Below, piece after piece: positions 14,872 through 22,982 of a DNA stretch of 36,244 nucleotides. The position numbers were made by a program, and so were the translations under genes. Where the stretch lies: positions 1 through 36,244 of the IMG/VR virus record IMGVR_UViG_3300025131_000181, one strand, 5' to 3'. Every line of letters starts with the position of its first letter. Position 1 is the first letter of the stretch. The stretch is from a virus. The notes beneath the pieces were generated by a model. The model had not been told where the DNA came from and did not search any database. It saw only the letters and a list, made by a program, of their open reading frames with translations.

Positions 14872-15282
14872 ATGGCAGACGAAATAGAAAAAGCAATTAG
14901 AAGTGTACTTGTTGCGGATACAGATGTCAATGATTTGGTGTCTGGTCGCATCTATCCTTACATGAGGCAACAAGGGCAGGACTTTCCTGCAATAGTTTAC
15001 ACTTTGGATTCAACCGAACCTGCACATGGTTTGGGTGGCTCGTTAAGTTTGACAAGGGCTAACTTAGCAATCGAGCAATGGGCAGAAACTTATAATGAGG
15101 CAAAGCAACTTGCAGAAAAAGTTAAAAATGCCTTGGATAACTATTCTGGTACAAGTGAAAGCGTGGCAATAAAAAGTTGTTACCACGATAACGATAGTGG
15201 GAATGTGGACATCTCACCAATAGGTCTTGATAGAGGAATGTCCTCTATCGATAGTGATTATGTAATTTGGTATATTAGTTAA
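14872..15282 (+). CDS. Tail completion protein (DUF3168)
   Basis: 136-aa protein with the DUF3168/gp17-like pattern: I-R-S-V-L-V-A-D-T-D-V-N-D-L-V-S-G-R-I-Y-P, then F-P-A-I-V-Y, a long sheet, and a helix E-A-K-Q-L-A-E-K-V-K-N-A-L. It caps the tail tube next to the neck. Its ATG follows the previous stop without a gap. Confidence 0.88.
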   Translation: MADEIEKAIRSVLVADTDVNDLVSGRIYPYMRQQGQDFPAIVYTLDSTEPAHGLGGSLSLTRANLAIEQWAETYNEAKQLAEKVKNALDNYSGTSESVAIKSCYHDNDSGNVDISPIGLDRGMSSIDSDYVIWYIS

Positions 15283-15300
15283 CAACAAGGAGAAGCCCAA

Positions 15301-15681
15301 ATGGGAGCAGTAACATCAAATGGAACAACAATAACAGTAGACAGCCAGTTAATTGGTGACGTAATATCTATAGCCGCTGTATCGGTAGCAGTCGCAACAA
15401 TAGATTCAACAGACTTGGACTCAACGTGGCGAACCTTCATTGGTGGAATTAAAGATGGTGGCGACTGTAGTTTTGAGATAGCGTATGACCCAAGCGATGC
15501 AAGTCATACAGCATTAGAAGCAGATATTGACGGTGGAAGCAAGGATGTAAGCATTGCTTGGAGCGATGCCACAACTTGTACTTTTAGTGCAATAATTACT
15601 TCTTTCTCCCCAAGTGCAGCGATTGATGATAAACTTACTTGCAGTGTAGGAATGAAAATCACAGGAGCAGTTACTTTCTAA
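15301..15681 (+). CDS. Major tail tube protein
   Basis: 126-aa beta-rich protein with the phage tail-tube arrangement: short N-terminal strand G-T-T-I-T-V-D, the conserved D-S-T-D-L-D-S-T-W-R-T-F-I-G-G-I-K-D-G-G-D segment, then alternating strands ending in S-F-S-P-S-A and V-G-M-K-I-T-G. The loop and sheet pattern and gene position (between tail completion and chaperone genes) are decisive. Ribosome site AAGGAG precedes ATG 15301. Confidence 0.9.
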   Translation: MGAVTSNGTTITVDSQLIGDVISIAAVSVAVATIDSTDLDSTWRTFIGGIKDGGDCSFEIAYDPSDASHTALEADIDGGSKDVSIAWSDATTCTFSAIITSFSPSAAIDDKLTCSVGMKITGAVTF

Positions 15682-15693
15682 AACGGAGATACC

Positions 15694-16047
15694 ATGCTGG
15701 ATAAAAAAACTATTCTAAACGCTGATGACCTTCCACGGGAAAAAGTTTCCGTTCCACAGTGGGGCGGTGATGTATTTGTGAGAACGCTTACAGGTGCAGA
15801 ACGTGATGCCTTCGAGCAATCATGCGTAAGCAACAAAGGCAAGAGCAAGGACATAAATCTGGTCAACATTCGCGCTAGGTTATGTGTCTTGTGTATTTGT
15901 GAGGAAAATGGTATGCGCTTATTCAACGCCAAAGATGTTGAAGCCCTTGGAAAAAAATCTGCGGCTGCACTAGATTTATTGTTTAGCGTAGCCCAGCGAC
16001 TCAACGGGCTTGGGAATGAAGATGTTGAGGACTTGGTGGGAAACTAA
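15694..16047 (+). CDS. Tail assembly chaperone, G-like
   Basis: 117-aa chaperone that would coat the tape measure during tail assembly. It has P-R-E-K-V-S-V-P-Q-W-G-G-D-V-F-V-R-T-L-T-G-A-E-R-D, usual for phage tail chaperones. The end reads D-V-E-D-L-V-G-N and runs into a GGGAAAC slippery heptamer directly before TAA, where a -1 shift makes the longer G-T product. Confidence 0.88.
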   Translation: MLDKKTILNADDLPREKVSVPQWGGDVFVRTLTGAERDAFEQSCVSNKGKSKDINLVNIRARLCVLCICEENGMRLFNAKDVEALGKKSAAALDLLFSVAQRLNGLGNEDVEDLVGN

Positions 16048-16065
16048 AGAGCCGCCCAGAGCGGC
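16038..16065 (+). promoter_or_regulatory. -1 programmed ribosomal frameshift site
   Basis: In-frame heptamer G-GGA-AAC at 16038-16044 is a canonical XXXYYYZ slippery site, immediately before the TAA at 16045. Six nt further on, GCCGC-CCAGA-GCGGC forms a GC-only 5-bp hairpin (16051-16065). After slipping, the -1 frame stays open to 16373 and encodes a DUF4035-like domain. The layout is that of the lambda gpG/gpGT switch (GGGAAAG). Confidence 0.88.
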
Positions 16066-16373
16066 GTTTCTACTTTTCCCTTGCGTTGGCTTTAGGCATG
16101 ACAGTTAGAGAATTGTTGCTGCGAATAGATGCTAAGGAACTCGCTGAATGGTCTGCCTATTATTCGATTGAACCATTTGGTACATTTAGGTCTGACTTGC
16201 AAGCGGGAATTATTGCCAGTACAGTCGCAAACTGCAACAGGGCAAAAAACAGCAAGACGTTCTCGCCAGATGATTTTATGCCAATTGGACAGCATGGCAA
16301 ACCAAAGATAATGAGTGGTGAAGAAATGAAGTCGGTAATGATGGGAATAGCAAAAGAAAAGAGCGAGCAATAG
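16044..16373 (+). CDS. Tail chaperone frameshift extension, T-like
   Basis: The -1 frame adds about 109 residues, giving a G-T fusion near 226 aa. It opens L-K-S-R-P-E-R-R-F-Y-F-S-L-A-L-A-L-G-M-T-V-R-E-L and continues with E-L-A-E-W-S-A-Y-Y-S-I-E-P-F-G, the signature of the lambda T-like/DUF4035 domain, which binds tail tube protein. Part of this signature lies before the first possible independent start codons (TTG 16086, ATG 16098), which supports synthesis by frameshift. Followed immediately by the tape measure gene. Confidence 0.85.
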   Translation, partial: LKSRPERRFYFSLALALGMTVRELLLRIDAKELAEWSAYYSIEPFGTFRSDLQAGIIASTVANCNRAKNSKTFSPDDFMPIGQHGKPKIMSGEEMKSVMMGIAKEKSEQ

Positions 16374-16374
16374 C

Positions 16375-18879
16375 ATGGCGACAATAGGCAATCTTTGGAT
16401 AAACATAAAAGCAAACACTAGGAGTTTACAGCGTGGTGTAGGTGGGGCAAAAAACTCTCTTGCCGCTTTTGGTAAGTTTATGATGAACCCCGCGGTGCTT
16501 GGAGTTGCGGCTGTTACTGCTGCTATAGTGGTGTGGGCAAAGTTGGGAAAAGCAATAGTAAGTGGCTTGGTGTCTGCTGTAAAAGAATCTGCAAAGTTTA
16601 ACCAATCTATGGCAAAGGTTGGTGCGGTCACGATGAAAACTGGAAAAGAGTTTGATGTGATGAGGAAGAAGGCACTTGACTTAGGTAGAACAAGTGTCTT
16701 TACTGCTGACCAAGTTGCAAGTGGTATGCTTGCATTGGCAAGGGCAGGTCTTGATGGTATAGAAGTCATAAAGTCAATCGAAGGAGTAACAGACTTAGCC
16801 GCTGCTGCGGATATGGACTTGGCAGAAGCAAGTGGCGCTGTAGTAAATGCTATGCGGGCGTTTGGCTTACAAGCAGAAGATACTACACATATTGCAGATG
16901 TCTTTGCAATAACAATGTCCAGAAGTAACACAACAGTTCTTGAGATGGCAGATGCAATGGCTTACGTTGCTCCTGTTGCTCGCGCTTTAGGTTTCTCGAT
17001 TGAACACGTCTCAGCAATGATAGGTGTTCTTGCAGATGCGGGTATCAAAGGTTCAATGGCGGGTACAGGTTTAAGACGTGTAATGTCTGCACTTGCGAGC
17101 GAAATTGAAGAACATGGGGTAAGGGCTTTAGACGATTGGATAACTGCACAACATACAGTAAGTGAAGACTTGTTAAAGTTTGGACGCCGTGGATTCAACG
17201 TAACCCAAGTGCTTGCACTCATGAGAAAGAAAATGCTTGAGTTGGGTGAAGCAGGTATTACCGCTTCTGATGTTGTAAAGAAAATGGCTGAGATGAGAAT
17301 GGACACTTTGGAAGGTGACTTTATTAGATTGAAGTCTGCAGTTAGTGGGTTCAAGATTGTTGTTGGTGACGAACTCGAACCTGCACTTAGACAAGTAACC
17401 GAAGTGGCAACGCACTTAGTAAATGCAATGACTTCTGCGTTTGTTGAATGGTTAGCAGAATCAGACTCACTTGTGTTTAGTACAAGAGAGTTAGAACGAA
17501 TAGTAGAAAACTTAATTGTAACTGCGGGCATGGGAATTGCTGCAATGGTTCAATTCTTTAATGAATCAATAAGAGAAGCAAGAATTCTTTTTAATGTTGG
17601 GCAGATACTTACAGGTCTTTGGGATGCAATAAAAGGTATTGCTGATGGCAAAGACCCTTGGGGTGCAATGACTAACTTGTCTGACATGAAGACAGACGTG
17701 ATGGATATTAAAGATGCGATAGAAAAAGGGTGGTTGGGAGAAGGCGGTGCTTCGGTAGATGACTTGTTTGACAGGGTACTCAAAAAGTTTAGGGAGAACA
17801 GGGACAAACTTCAGAAAGAAATAAAAGCAACAGCAAACAAAAAAGGCAACCTGTTTTTAGAATCGCTTGGTTTGACAGGTGGCGCTGAAGGTCTAAAAGA
17901 TTTAGATGAAGCAACAATTAAAATCCTAGACAAGATGAGTCAGTTTGGCGAGAAATTAAATGACCAATGGGATTTTCACGGTTGGGAAAAGTTTGAGATA
18001 GATGCACATAAAGCAATAGAAGTTCTTAAAAAGATGGGCGGTGAAGAAGGTGCTATTGAACAAGTAAAGGCAATGGTTGAAAGGCAGAGATTGATTACGT
18101 CAATAGTAGAAGCAGAAGCAGAAGTCAATGCACTTATACAGACAGGAAATAATACTTGGAATGAAGGTCTTAGTATTCTTGATACTTATAACTTTCAATT
18201 AAATCAACTGAATGAAACAACAAAGGTACTTGAACTTAGTGCTGAAGAATACTCGCGTGCTTGGGCTGGTGCAATGGATAATTTAATAAAAAAAGGTCAA
18301 GCATTGACTGACGAACTTAGAACGCCGTTGGAAAAATATAAAGACGACCTGAAAGATTTAGAAGGCTTAATGGATTTTGGTTTTATAAGTGAAGATACTT
18401 TTAGTCGTGCCGTTGCAAAACTAGAAAAAGAACTGAGTAAGAATGATGTAACACTCGGTGTAGATACTGCTAGTGCGGTTAAGGATTTAACCGAAGGTTT
18501 ACAAACTGCTTTGGGTACGGTAAAAGTTGCTGGTCAAATATCAGAAACGGAAATGCTTGCAAAAAAATCTGCAAGCACACAAGCACAAATTGAAATACTT
18601 ACACGGGCGGTTAAAGATAGCAGCGAGGATGTTTCAACAAACACGAAGGACGCAGCCAAGTCCTTGAGTGGGACACTCAAGACAGACGTTGACGGTTTAC
18701 AAAATAAAATAGAAACAGGCGTTTCAAATGCAACCATCTCAGTACAAGGAATGTCTATGGCATATACCGAGGCGCTAATTCAAACAACCAACGACTTGAA
18801 TGCGAGGCAATGGACAGAACTACAAAATGTAAACAGGAACCTAATTGACTTAAAGCAAAGGGGTTCTCAACTCACATGA
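16375..18879 (+). CDS. Tail tape measure protein
   Basis: 834 aa, the largest gene. The N-terminal part has the TP901-type core: A-A-F-G-K-F-M, a hydrophobic stretch (about 35-75), then F-N-Q-S-M-A-K-V-G-A-V, T-S-V-F-T-A-D-Q-V-A-S-G-M-L-A-L-A-R-A-G and the M-A-D-A-M-A-Y-V-A-P-V-A motif. The rest is long charged helix, with D-L-F-D-R-V-L-K-K-F-R and several heptad stretches to the end. At the commonly used 0.15 nm per residue it would measure a tail of roughly 125 nm. No lysozyme or peptidase motif is seen in it. The stop overlaps the next gene. Confidence 0.93.
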   Translation: MATIGNLWINIKANTRSLQRGVGGAKNSLAAFGKFMMNPAVLGVAAVTAAIVVWAKLGKAIVSGLVSAVKESAKFNQSMAKVGAVTMKTGKEFDVMRKKALDLGRTSVFTADQVASGMLALARAGLDGIEVIKSIEGVTDLAAAADMDLAEASGAVVNAMRAFGLQAEDTTHIADVFAITMSRSNTTVLEMADAMAYVAPVARALGFSIEHVSAMIGVLADAGIKGSMAGTGLRRVMSALASEIEEHGVRALDDWITAQHTVSEDLLKFGRRGFNVTQVLALMRKKMLELGEAGITASDVVKKMAEMRMDTLEGDFIRLKSAVSGFKIVVGDELEPALRQVTEVATHLVNAMTSAFVEWLAESDSLVFSTRELERIVENLIVTAGMGIAAMVQFFNESIREARILFNVGQILTGLWDAIKGIADGKDPWGAMTNLSDMKTDVMDIKDAIEKGWLGEGGASVDDLFDRVLKKFRENRDKLQKEIKATANKKGNLFLESLGLTGGAEGLKDLDEATIKILDKMSQFGEKLNDQWDFHGWEKFEIDAHKAIEVLKKMGGEEGAIEQVKAMVERQRLITSIVEAEAEVNALIQTGNNTWNEGLSILDTYNFQLNQLNETTKVLELSAEEYSRAWAGAMDNLIKKGQALTDELRTPLEKYKDDLKDLEGLMDFGFISEDTFSRAVAKLEKELSKNDVTLGVDTASAVKDLTEGLQTALGTVKVAGQISETEMLAKKSASTQAQIEILTRAVKDSSEDVSTNTKDAAKSLSGTLKTDVDGLQNKIETGVSNATISVQGMSMAYTEALIQTTNDLNARQWTELQNVNRNLIDLKQRGSQLT

Positions 18880-19823
18880 CTATCCAATATACAGAACGAT
18901 TAGGCAGCAGAACACTTGCAAGGTCGGCAGGTTCTTATACTGCTTCTCGAACTTTTTTAGTTTACGATGATGGGGGCGCTTTTCTTTCAGTAGACTCTGC
19001 CGTGAACTATGCGGGTGGTGTGAGTTTTAGTGATACCCACCCAAACATAAGCGGCATCTTCGCTAACGGTTTTGATATTTCGGCTTCATCTGAAAGAGCA
19101 AATACATGGCAGTTAAAATGGACTTACGCTAAGCCAATAGAAGCGACAGATGCAGGCGGTGACGATGACGAGTGGGAAGATGATGGGGATAACACAGAAA
19201 TAGACCCTGAAGATGGTGGCGTATTTGAACCACCTGATGGTGAAGATGGCTCAAGTGGTGGTCACGATGAAATAGGCGAAGTTGGCATTGATACCAACTA
19301 CGGCGATGACGGTGAAGGTGGTGATGTTGAGCGACTATTTACTGGCTATGCTGTCAACGCAACAGTAGCACTGCTTGATGGTTACGTTGCTGGTGCAACT
19401 ATTCCCACAAATGGAGACCAAGGCGGTGATGACGGCTCACTAATAAGTAGTGGAACAGTTATCCACAAAGGCGGTAGACCTGTAACCATTCCAGTATGCG
19501 TTACAACCCTTGCTATTAGTGAAACTTTTTTTGGTCCTGTGTTCTATCTAACTCCCACCAACACAAAAGCGGGTAAAAGAAACAGTGGAAGTTTTTATGG
19601 TTTCGATGCGGGTTCTGTTTTATTTTCTGGTATGAGTGTGCAACGCCAAACTGAAACAGCGTGGGACGTTACTTACAACTTTTTATGGGACGAGTGGAGC
19701 CACATGCGACAGGTGCCAAACCGAAACTCCGATGGCGAAATTGAACCCAATGAAGATGAAACTCTCGACATCTTTTTTAAGCAACCGTTCCCAAGCCAGA
19801 CATCATTTAGTTTTTCACCATGA
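18876..19823 (+). CDS. Distal tail protein with acidic linker
   Basis: 315 aa, not recognised by family. The N- and C-terminal parts are beta-rich. Between them residues 92-151 are a low-complexity G/D/E segment with a net charge strongly negative, suitable as a flexible or Ca-binding linker. The first gene after the tape measure commonly encodes the distal tail hub; the C-terminal half (W-D-V-T-Y-N-F-L-W-D-E-W-S-H) looks like a virion structural domain. Overlaps its two neighbours by ATGA. Confidence 0.6.
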   Translation: MTIQYTERLGSRTLARSAGSYTASRTFLVYDDGGAFLSVDSAVNYAGGVSFSDTHPNISGIFANGFDISASSERANTWQLKWTYAKPIEATDAGGDDDEWEDDGDNTEIDPEDGGVFEPPDGEDGSSGGHDEIGEVGIDTNYGDDGEGGDVERLFTGYAVNATVALLDGYVAGATIPTNGDQGGDDGSLISSGTVIHKGGRPVTIPVCVTTLAISETFFGPVFYLTPTNTKAGKRNSGSFYGFDAGSVLFSGMSVQRQTETAWDVTYNFLWDEWSHMRQVPNRNSDGEIEPNEDETLDIFFKQPFPSQTSFSFSP

Positions 19824-20518
19824 CAAAAGGACAATACCCCACAATTCAACATGGTATGGGCAACCTTACGCCAGAATTATGGCGAAGGTTGATGGAGATG
19901 TTGCGAAAGTTTGAAGCACCCATACGGGATGAAACTTCTGAACAAAGTGAAGGCGTTAAGGTTTATGAGTCATTCCCTGTCGTTCTTGCAAAGGCAAAAT
20001 GTATTGACCCTAATAGATATATTTATTCTTGGTCGGCAGTTTCAATTCAAGAAGATAATAGTGTTGCTGCAACAAGTCCAACAAGAACATCAACAGGCGA
20101 TAATGACGAGTGGGATTATGCAGCAATTAACTTAATGGAAATTGCTAATACAGAAACAAGGGCTTCGGCGGGTGTAAACATGGCAGCAGATACTTACCCC
20201 GCAGGTTTTTCTATGCAAGCAATAGGCGGTGGTTCGTGTACAGAAACAGATTGTGAAATAGTTTTGGCTGTAAATCCAATAGTTATGTTGACCAAACTTA
20301 CTGGACGAACTACCCAAACAGTTGCAAGATATGTATTTAGTAACACCAACGAGCATGACGGCGGTTGTAATTCTGACTTCCTTATTGTTACAGATGGCGT
20401 AACGCCACCAACACCTGTTGCCGAAGATGATTTGGCGTATGTTTATGTTGATGAATCAGATGGCGATTTATATTACATGGATGCAGATGGCAATTCTGTT
20501 AAGATTGGAGATGTCTAA
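19820..20518 (+). CDS. Putative tail/baseplate protein
   Basis: 232 aa, unrecognised. A helical N terminus (L-T-P-E-L-W-R-R-L-M-E-M-L-R-K-F) is followed by a beta-rich domain. The C terminus is D-L-A-Y-V-Y-V-D-E-S-D-G-D-L-Y-Y-M-D-A-D-G-N, a repeat-like strand-turn pattern familiar in phage fibres and baseplates. Position within the tail operon supports a structural role. Confidence 0.6.
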   Translation: MTKGQYPTIQHGMGNLTPELWRRLMEMLRKFEAPIRDETSEQSEGVKVYESFPVVLAKAKCIDPNRYIYSWSAVSIQEDNSVAATSPTRTSTGDNDEWDYAAINLMEIANTETRASAGVNMAADTYPAGFSMQAIGGGSCTETDCEIVLAVNPIVMLTKLTGRTTQTVARYVFSNTNEHDGGCNSDFLIVTDGVTPPTPVAEDDLAYVYVDESDGDLYYMDADGNSVKIGDV

Positions 20519-21684
20519 TGAGGCAACGTCTTTGCTGTAACTGTTATCAAGGTGACTTGTGTGACGCAGAAATCTACACAGAATGTGAAGGAGCAGATAG
20601 AATTGATACTTGGTTAGTTGATTGTGGCGGTACGGTGTATGATTGTACACCTACGCCTGATTGTTCAGCATGTGCAATTGGCTATGTGACAGGTGTATCT
20701 ATGACTTTACATGTATATCATGGCGAGGATGAAGGAAGTGGATTTTGTGATGTGGAAACTACCTGTGGGGTGAGTGGTGCAGGGTGGCATTATTTTTATG
20801 ATGACTGGTGTGACTCGCACTACGAATTAGGCGCGGATGGAACATCATACGATGGCGATTGCCTAGATTCAGATTTGCCAGTTGATTTCTTTTCAGCATG
20901 TGGGGATTGTTACACCGAAGCCAACTCTGGTTACAAAGGTATGGTACAAGCGGCAGGAGTTGGAACTAGAGGTCACAGTTCTCTCAGCGAAGAAGATTTA
21001 ACATGGTACAAAGGTTTTGACATTTCAGGCGATTTGGTGAAGTTCAAAGAAGGCGAAGGTTGCGAAGAATACAGAACAGGTGAAAAGGCACTTTGGAAGA
21101 TTACGGTATACCAAGAAAATGAAAATACTGCGATAAGGTTTAGATGGTATTTTAGGGATTGTTGCTACCACGAAGAATACCTGTCCATCAACGGTGGTTC
21201 TTCGGACGGTGGAAACACATTAAGTGGCGTAGCAAACTGCATAAACCTTACATCAGACGAACATGGCGTAGTTGCCACGGGTGCTACTGACACGATTTTT
21301 GAAAAAATTAGTTTGGAAGTATGGGATGAAGAAAAAAACATAATTGAGGAAGATGCTTCGATATATTTTAAGAGGTGCGAAAAGATGCGCTATGGTGCGA
21401 GTGGGCTTGTTGACTTTGGATATATGGCGGGCGGGCAGCCAGAAGATTGTGATTGCTCACCGCCACGATATTGTGAAGTCCATTGGGGCGGCAATACTTA
21501 TGAGTGGACGGCATTTACAGATTGGGTTCAAATTGTAACTGTGGATGACTACAATAACTTTGATAGTTGCGTGGGCGGCAATACGTTTACAGGTTGGACG
21601 GGTTATGGTGACCCATATGGTGGTGTTTGTGATGCCGGTGACTGCTATATTACAGGTGTTACATTTACGGCAGTTTCAATATGA
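20518..21684 (+). CDS. Cysteine-rich tail-region protein
   Basis: 388 aa with 26 Cys by my count, starting L-C-C-N-C-Y-Q-G-D-L-C. Cys recur singly, as pairs (R-D-C-C-Y) and as C-x-C (D-C-D-C), spread over the whole length and mixed with acidic and aromatic residues. There is no signal peptide. It is coupled by TAATG to the upstream tail gene and by ATGA to another Cys-rich gene. Candidate roles are a metal-binding or disulphide-stabilised surface protein. I do not recognise the family. Confidence 0.65.
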   Translation: MRQRLCCNCYQGDLCDAEIYTECEGADRIDTWLVDCGGTVYDCTPTPDCSACAIGYVTGVSMTLHVYHGEDEGSGFCDVETTCGVSGAGWHYFYDDWCDSHYELGADGTSYDGDCLDSDLPVDFFSACGDCYTEANSGYKGMVQAAGVGTRGHSSLSEEDLTWYKGFDISGDLVKFKEGEGCEEYRTGEKALWKITVYQENENTAIRFRWYFRDCCYHEEYLSINGGSSDGGNTLSGVANCINLTSDEHGVVATGATDTIFEKISLEVWDEEKNIIEEDASIYFKRCEKMRYGASGLVDFGYMAGGQPEDCDCSPPRYCEVHWGGNTYEWTAFTDWVQIVTVDDYNNFDSCVGGNTFTGWTGYGDPYGGVCDAGDCYITGVTFTAVSI

Positions 21685-22118
21685 GTTTATTTGAACATAG
21701 AATTAGTTGGGTTTATGATGACATAGAATACTTTGCAATTCTTCAATGTGAAAATCATGCCAAGATTCTTGAGCAAGGCGTATCCGTTCATCCCAATCAA
21801 AAAGAACTGCCAAAAACTATTCCAAAAAAACAACTACCTAAACAGAAAGAAGGTTGTAGTGGCTGTGGCAAAGATGCAACACCCGAACAACTTGCTAAAC
21901 GAAACGCAGTTGGTTTATCTCGGTTGGTTCGTGGTGCTGCGGGAATGCTTAAGGCAGAATTAGGCATTGGTTCAGCAAGCAAGGAAGTTGTAGCAATGAG
22001 AAAAGAACAGTGTAATGATTGTAAGCACTATGACTTTGGAGTATGCACTAACTGTGGTTGTTTCTGTGCCGCCAAAGTTTTGCTAAAATCTGAAAAATGT
22101 CCAATAAGGAAATGGTGA
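21681..22118 (+). CDS. Zinc-ribbon-like protein (DUF6171-like)
   Basis: 145 aa. The C-terminal third has R-K-E-Q-C-N-D-C, then G-V-C-T-N-C-G-C-F-C-A-A-K and E-K-C-P-I-R-K-W, the spacing of small zinc-binding proteins of the DUF6171 kind. An earlier G-C-S-G-C-G-K follows a Lys/Pro-rich linker (about residues 41-57). This pattern is usual among phage tail-region genes. It probably binds one or two zinc ions. Overlaps the Cys-rich gene by ATGA. Confidence 0.7.
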   Translation: MSLFEHRISWVYDDIEYFAILQCENHAKILEQGVSVHPNQKELPKTIPKKQLPKQKEGCSGCGKDATPEQLAKRNAVGLSRLVRGAAGMLKAELGIGSASKEVVAMRKEQCNDCKHYDFGVCTNCGCFCAAKVLLKSEKCPIRKW

Positions 22119-22123
22119 ATTAA

Positions 22124-22981
22124 ATGAGCAACGTAATTTGGGTTGGAACTGATAGCGGTAATGAAGGCGATTGGGATACCGCAGCGAATTGGACTGTAAG
22201 TGGTGGTTCGCCTGCCGTTCCCGTAACTGGCGATGACGTTTATTTTGTTAGTGGCAGCCAAGATGTTACAGATGGCTTTGACCAATCTGCTGTTGCGTTA
22301 ACAAGTTTGAACTTTGGTACAAAGTATACAGGTAATGTCAATGCTTCATCGTTAGAAATAGACGTAACAACTTTGGACTATGCTTCGGTTGTTGGAGCGT
22401 TAGCAATAAAAGGAACACTGACCACCGTGAATGTCTTAACAACATCTATTGATAGCCCTGCACTTGAACTAGATGAATGTACCATAGGAACGCTGCGAGT
22501 TACAGGCGGAAAAGGAACTGTGCTACTTTCGGGAGCAGGTGAAGTAAGCGGTGAGACAAATATGATTGGTTGTAAGTCTGTGCGGATTGAAGTTGAAAGT
22601 ACTTTTGATGTAACTGGTTCTGATGTAACTATTGATGATGGACGGTTAGTAGTTTATTCACCAACAAATTCTATGACGCAGTACGGTGGCGTGTTTGAGT
22701 TTGTTGCTGCAACTGGTACACAAAATTCTATCACGATATATGACGGTGTTTGTAGATACAAACCAACAGAAGCAACCACCTTATCTACACTGTTGATGTA
22801 TGGCGGTTTCTTTGATATGCGGGGCTGCATAGCACCGAGCCACACAATTACAAATGCTACACTTTATTCAGGAGCATACATTGATGAGCGTAACGGTTTG
22901 AACAATGCCGTCTACACTAATTCGATTAGTTTAGGCGGGATTATTAAATGTGACTTAGGAAGGTCAGTAACGGTAACATAG
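22124..22981 (+). CDS. Beta-rich surface/fibre protein
   Basis: 285 aa with a V-W-V/I-W-V-G-type start: N-V-I-W-V-G-T-D-S-G-N-E-G-D-W, D-T-A-A-N-W-T-V-S-G-G-S-P-A-V-P and D-D-V-Y-F. This W..AANW...P...DDV module is common at the N terminus of repeat-rich secreted proteins. The rest is short regular strands (for example L-N-F-G, D-V-T-T-L) likely forming a beta-solenoid. Expected to be a virion surface or receptor-binding protein. Similar opening and solenoid segments occur in the next gene. Confidence 0.65.
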   Translation: MSNVIWVGTDSGNEGDWDTAANWTVSGGSPAVPVTGDDVYFVSGSQDVTDGFDQSAVALTSLNFGTKYTGNVNASSLEIDVTTLDYASVVGALAIKGTLTTVNVLTTSIDSPALELDECTIGTLRVTGGKGTVLLSGAGEVSGETNMIGCKSVRIEVESTFDVTGSDVTIDDGRLVVYSPTNSMTQYGGVFEFVAATGTQNSITIYDGVCRYKPTEATTLSTLLMYGGFFDMRGCIAPSHTITNATLYSGAYIDERNGLNNAVYTNSISLGGIIKCDLGRSVTVT

Positions 22982-22982
22982 C

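Noticed and set aside
16086-16373. Independent gene for the T-like chaperone from TTG 16086
   Set aside because: Conserved residues before 16086 and a perfect slippery site argue for frameshift synthesis.
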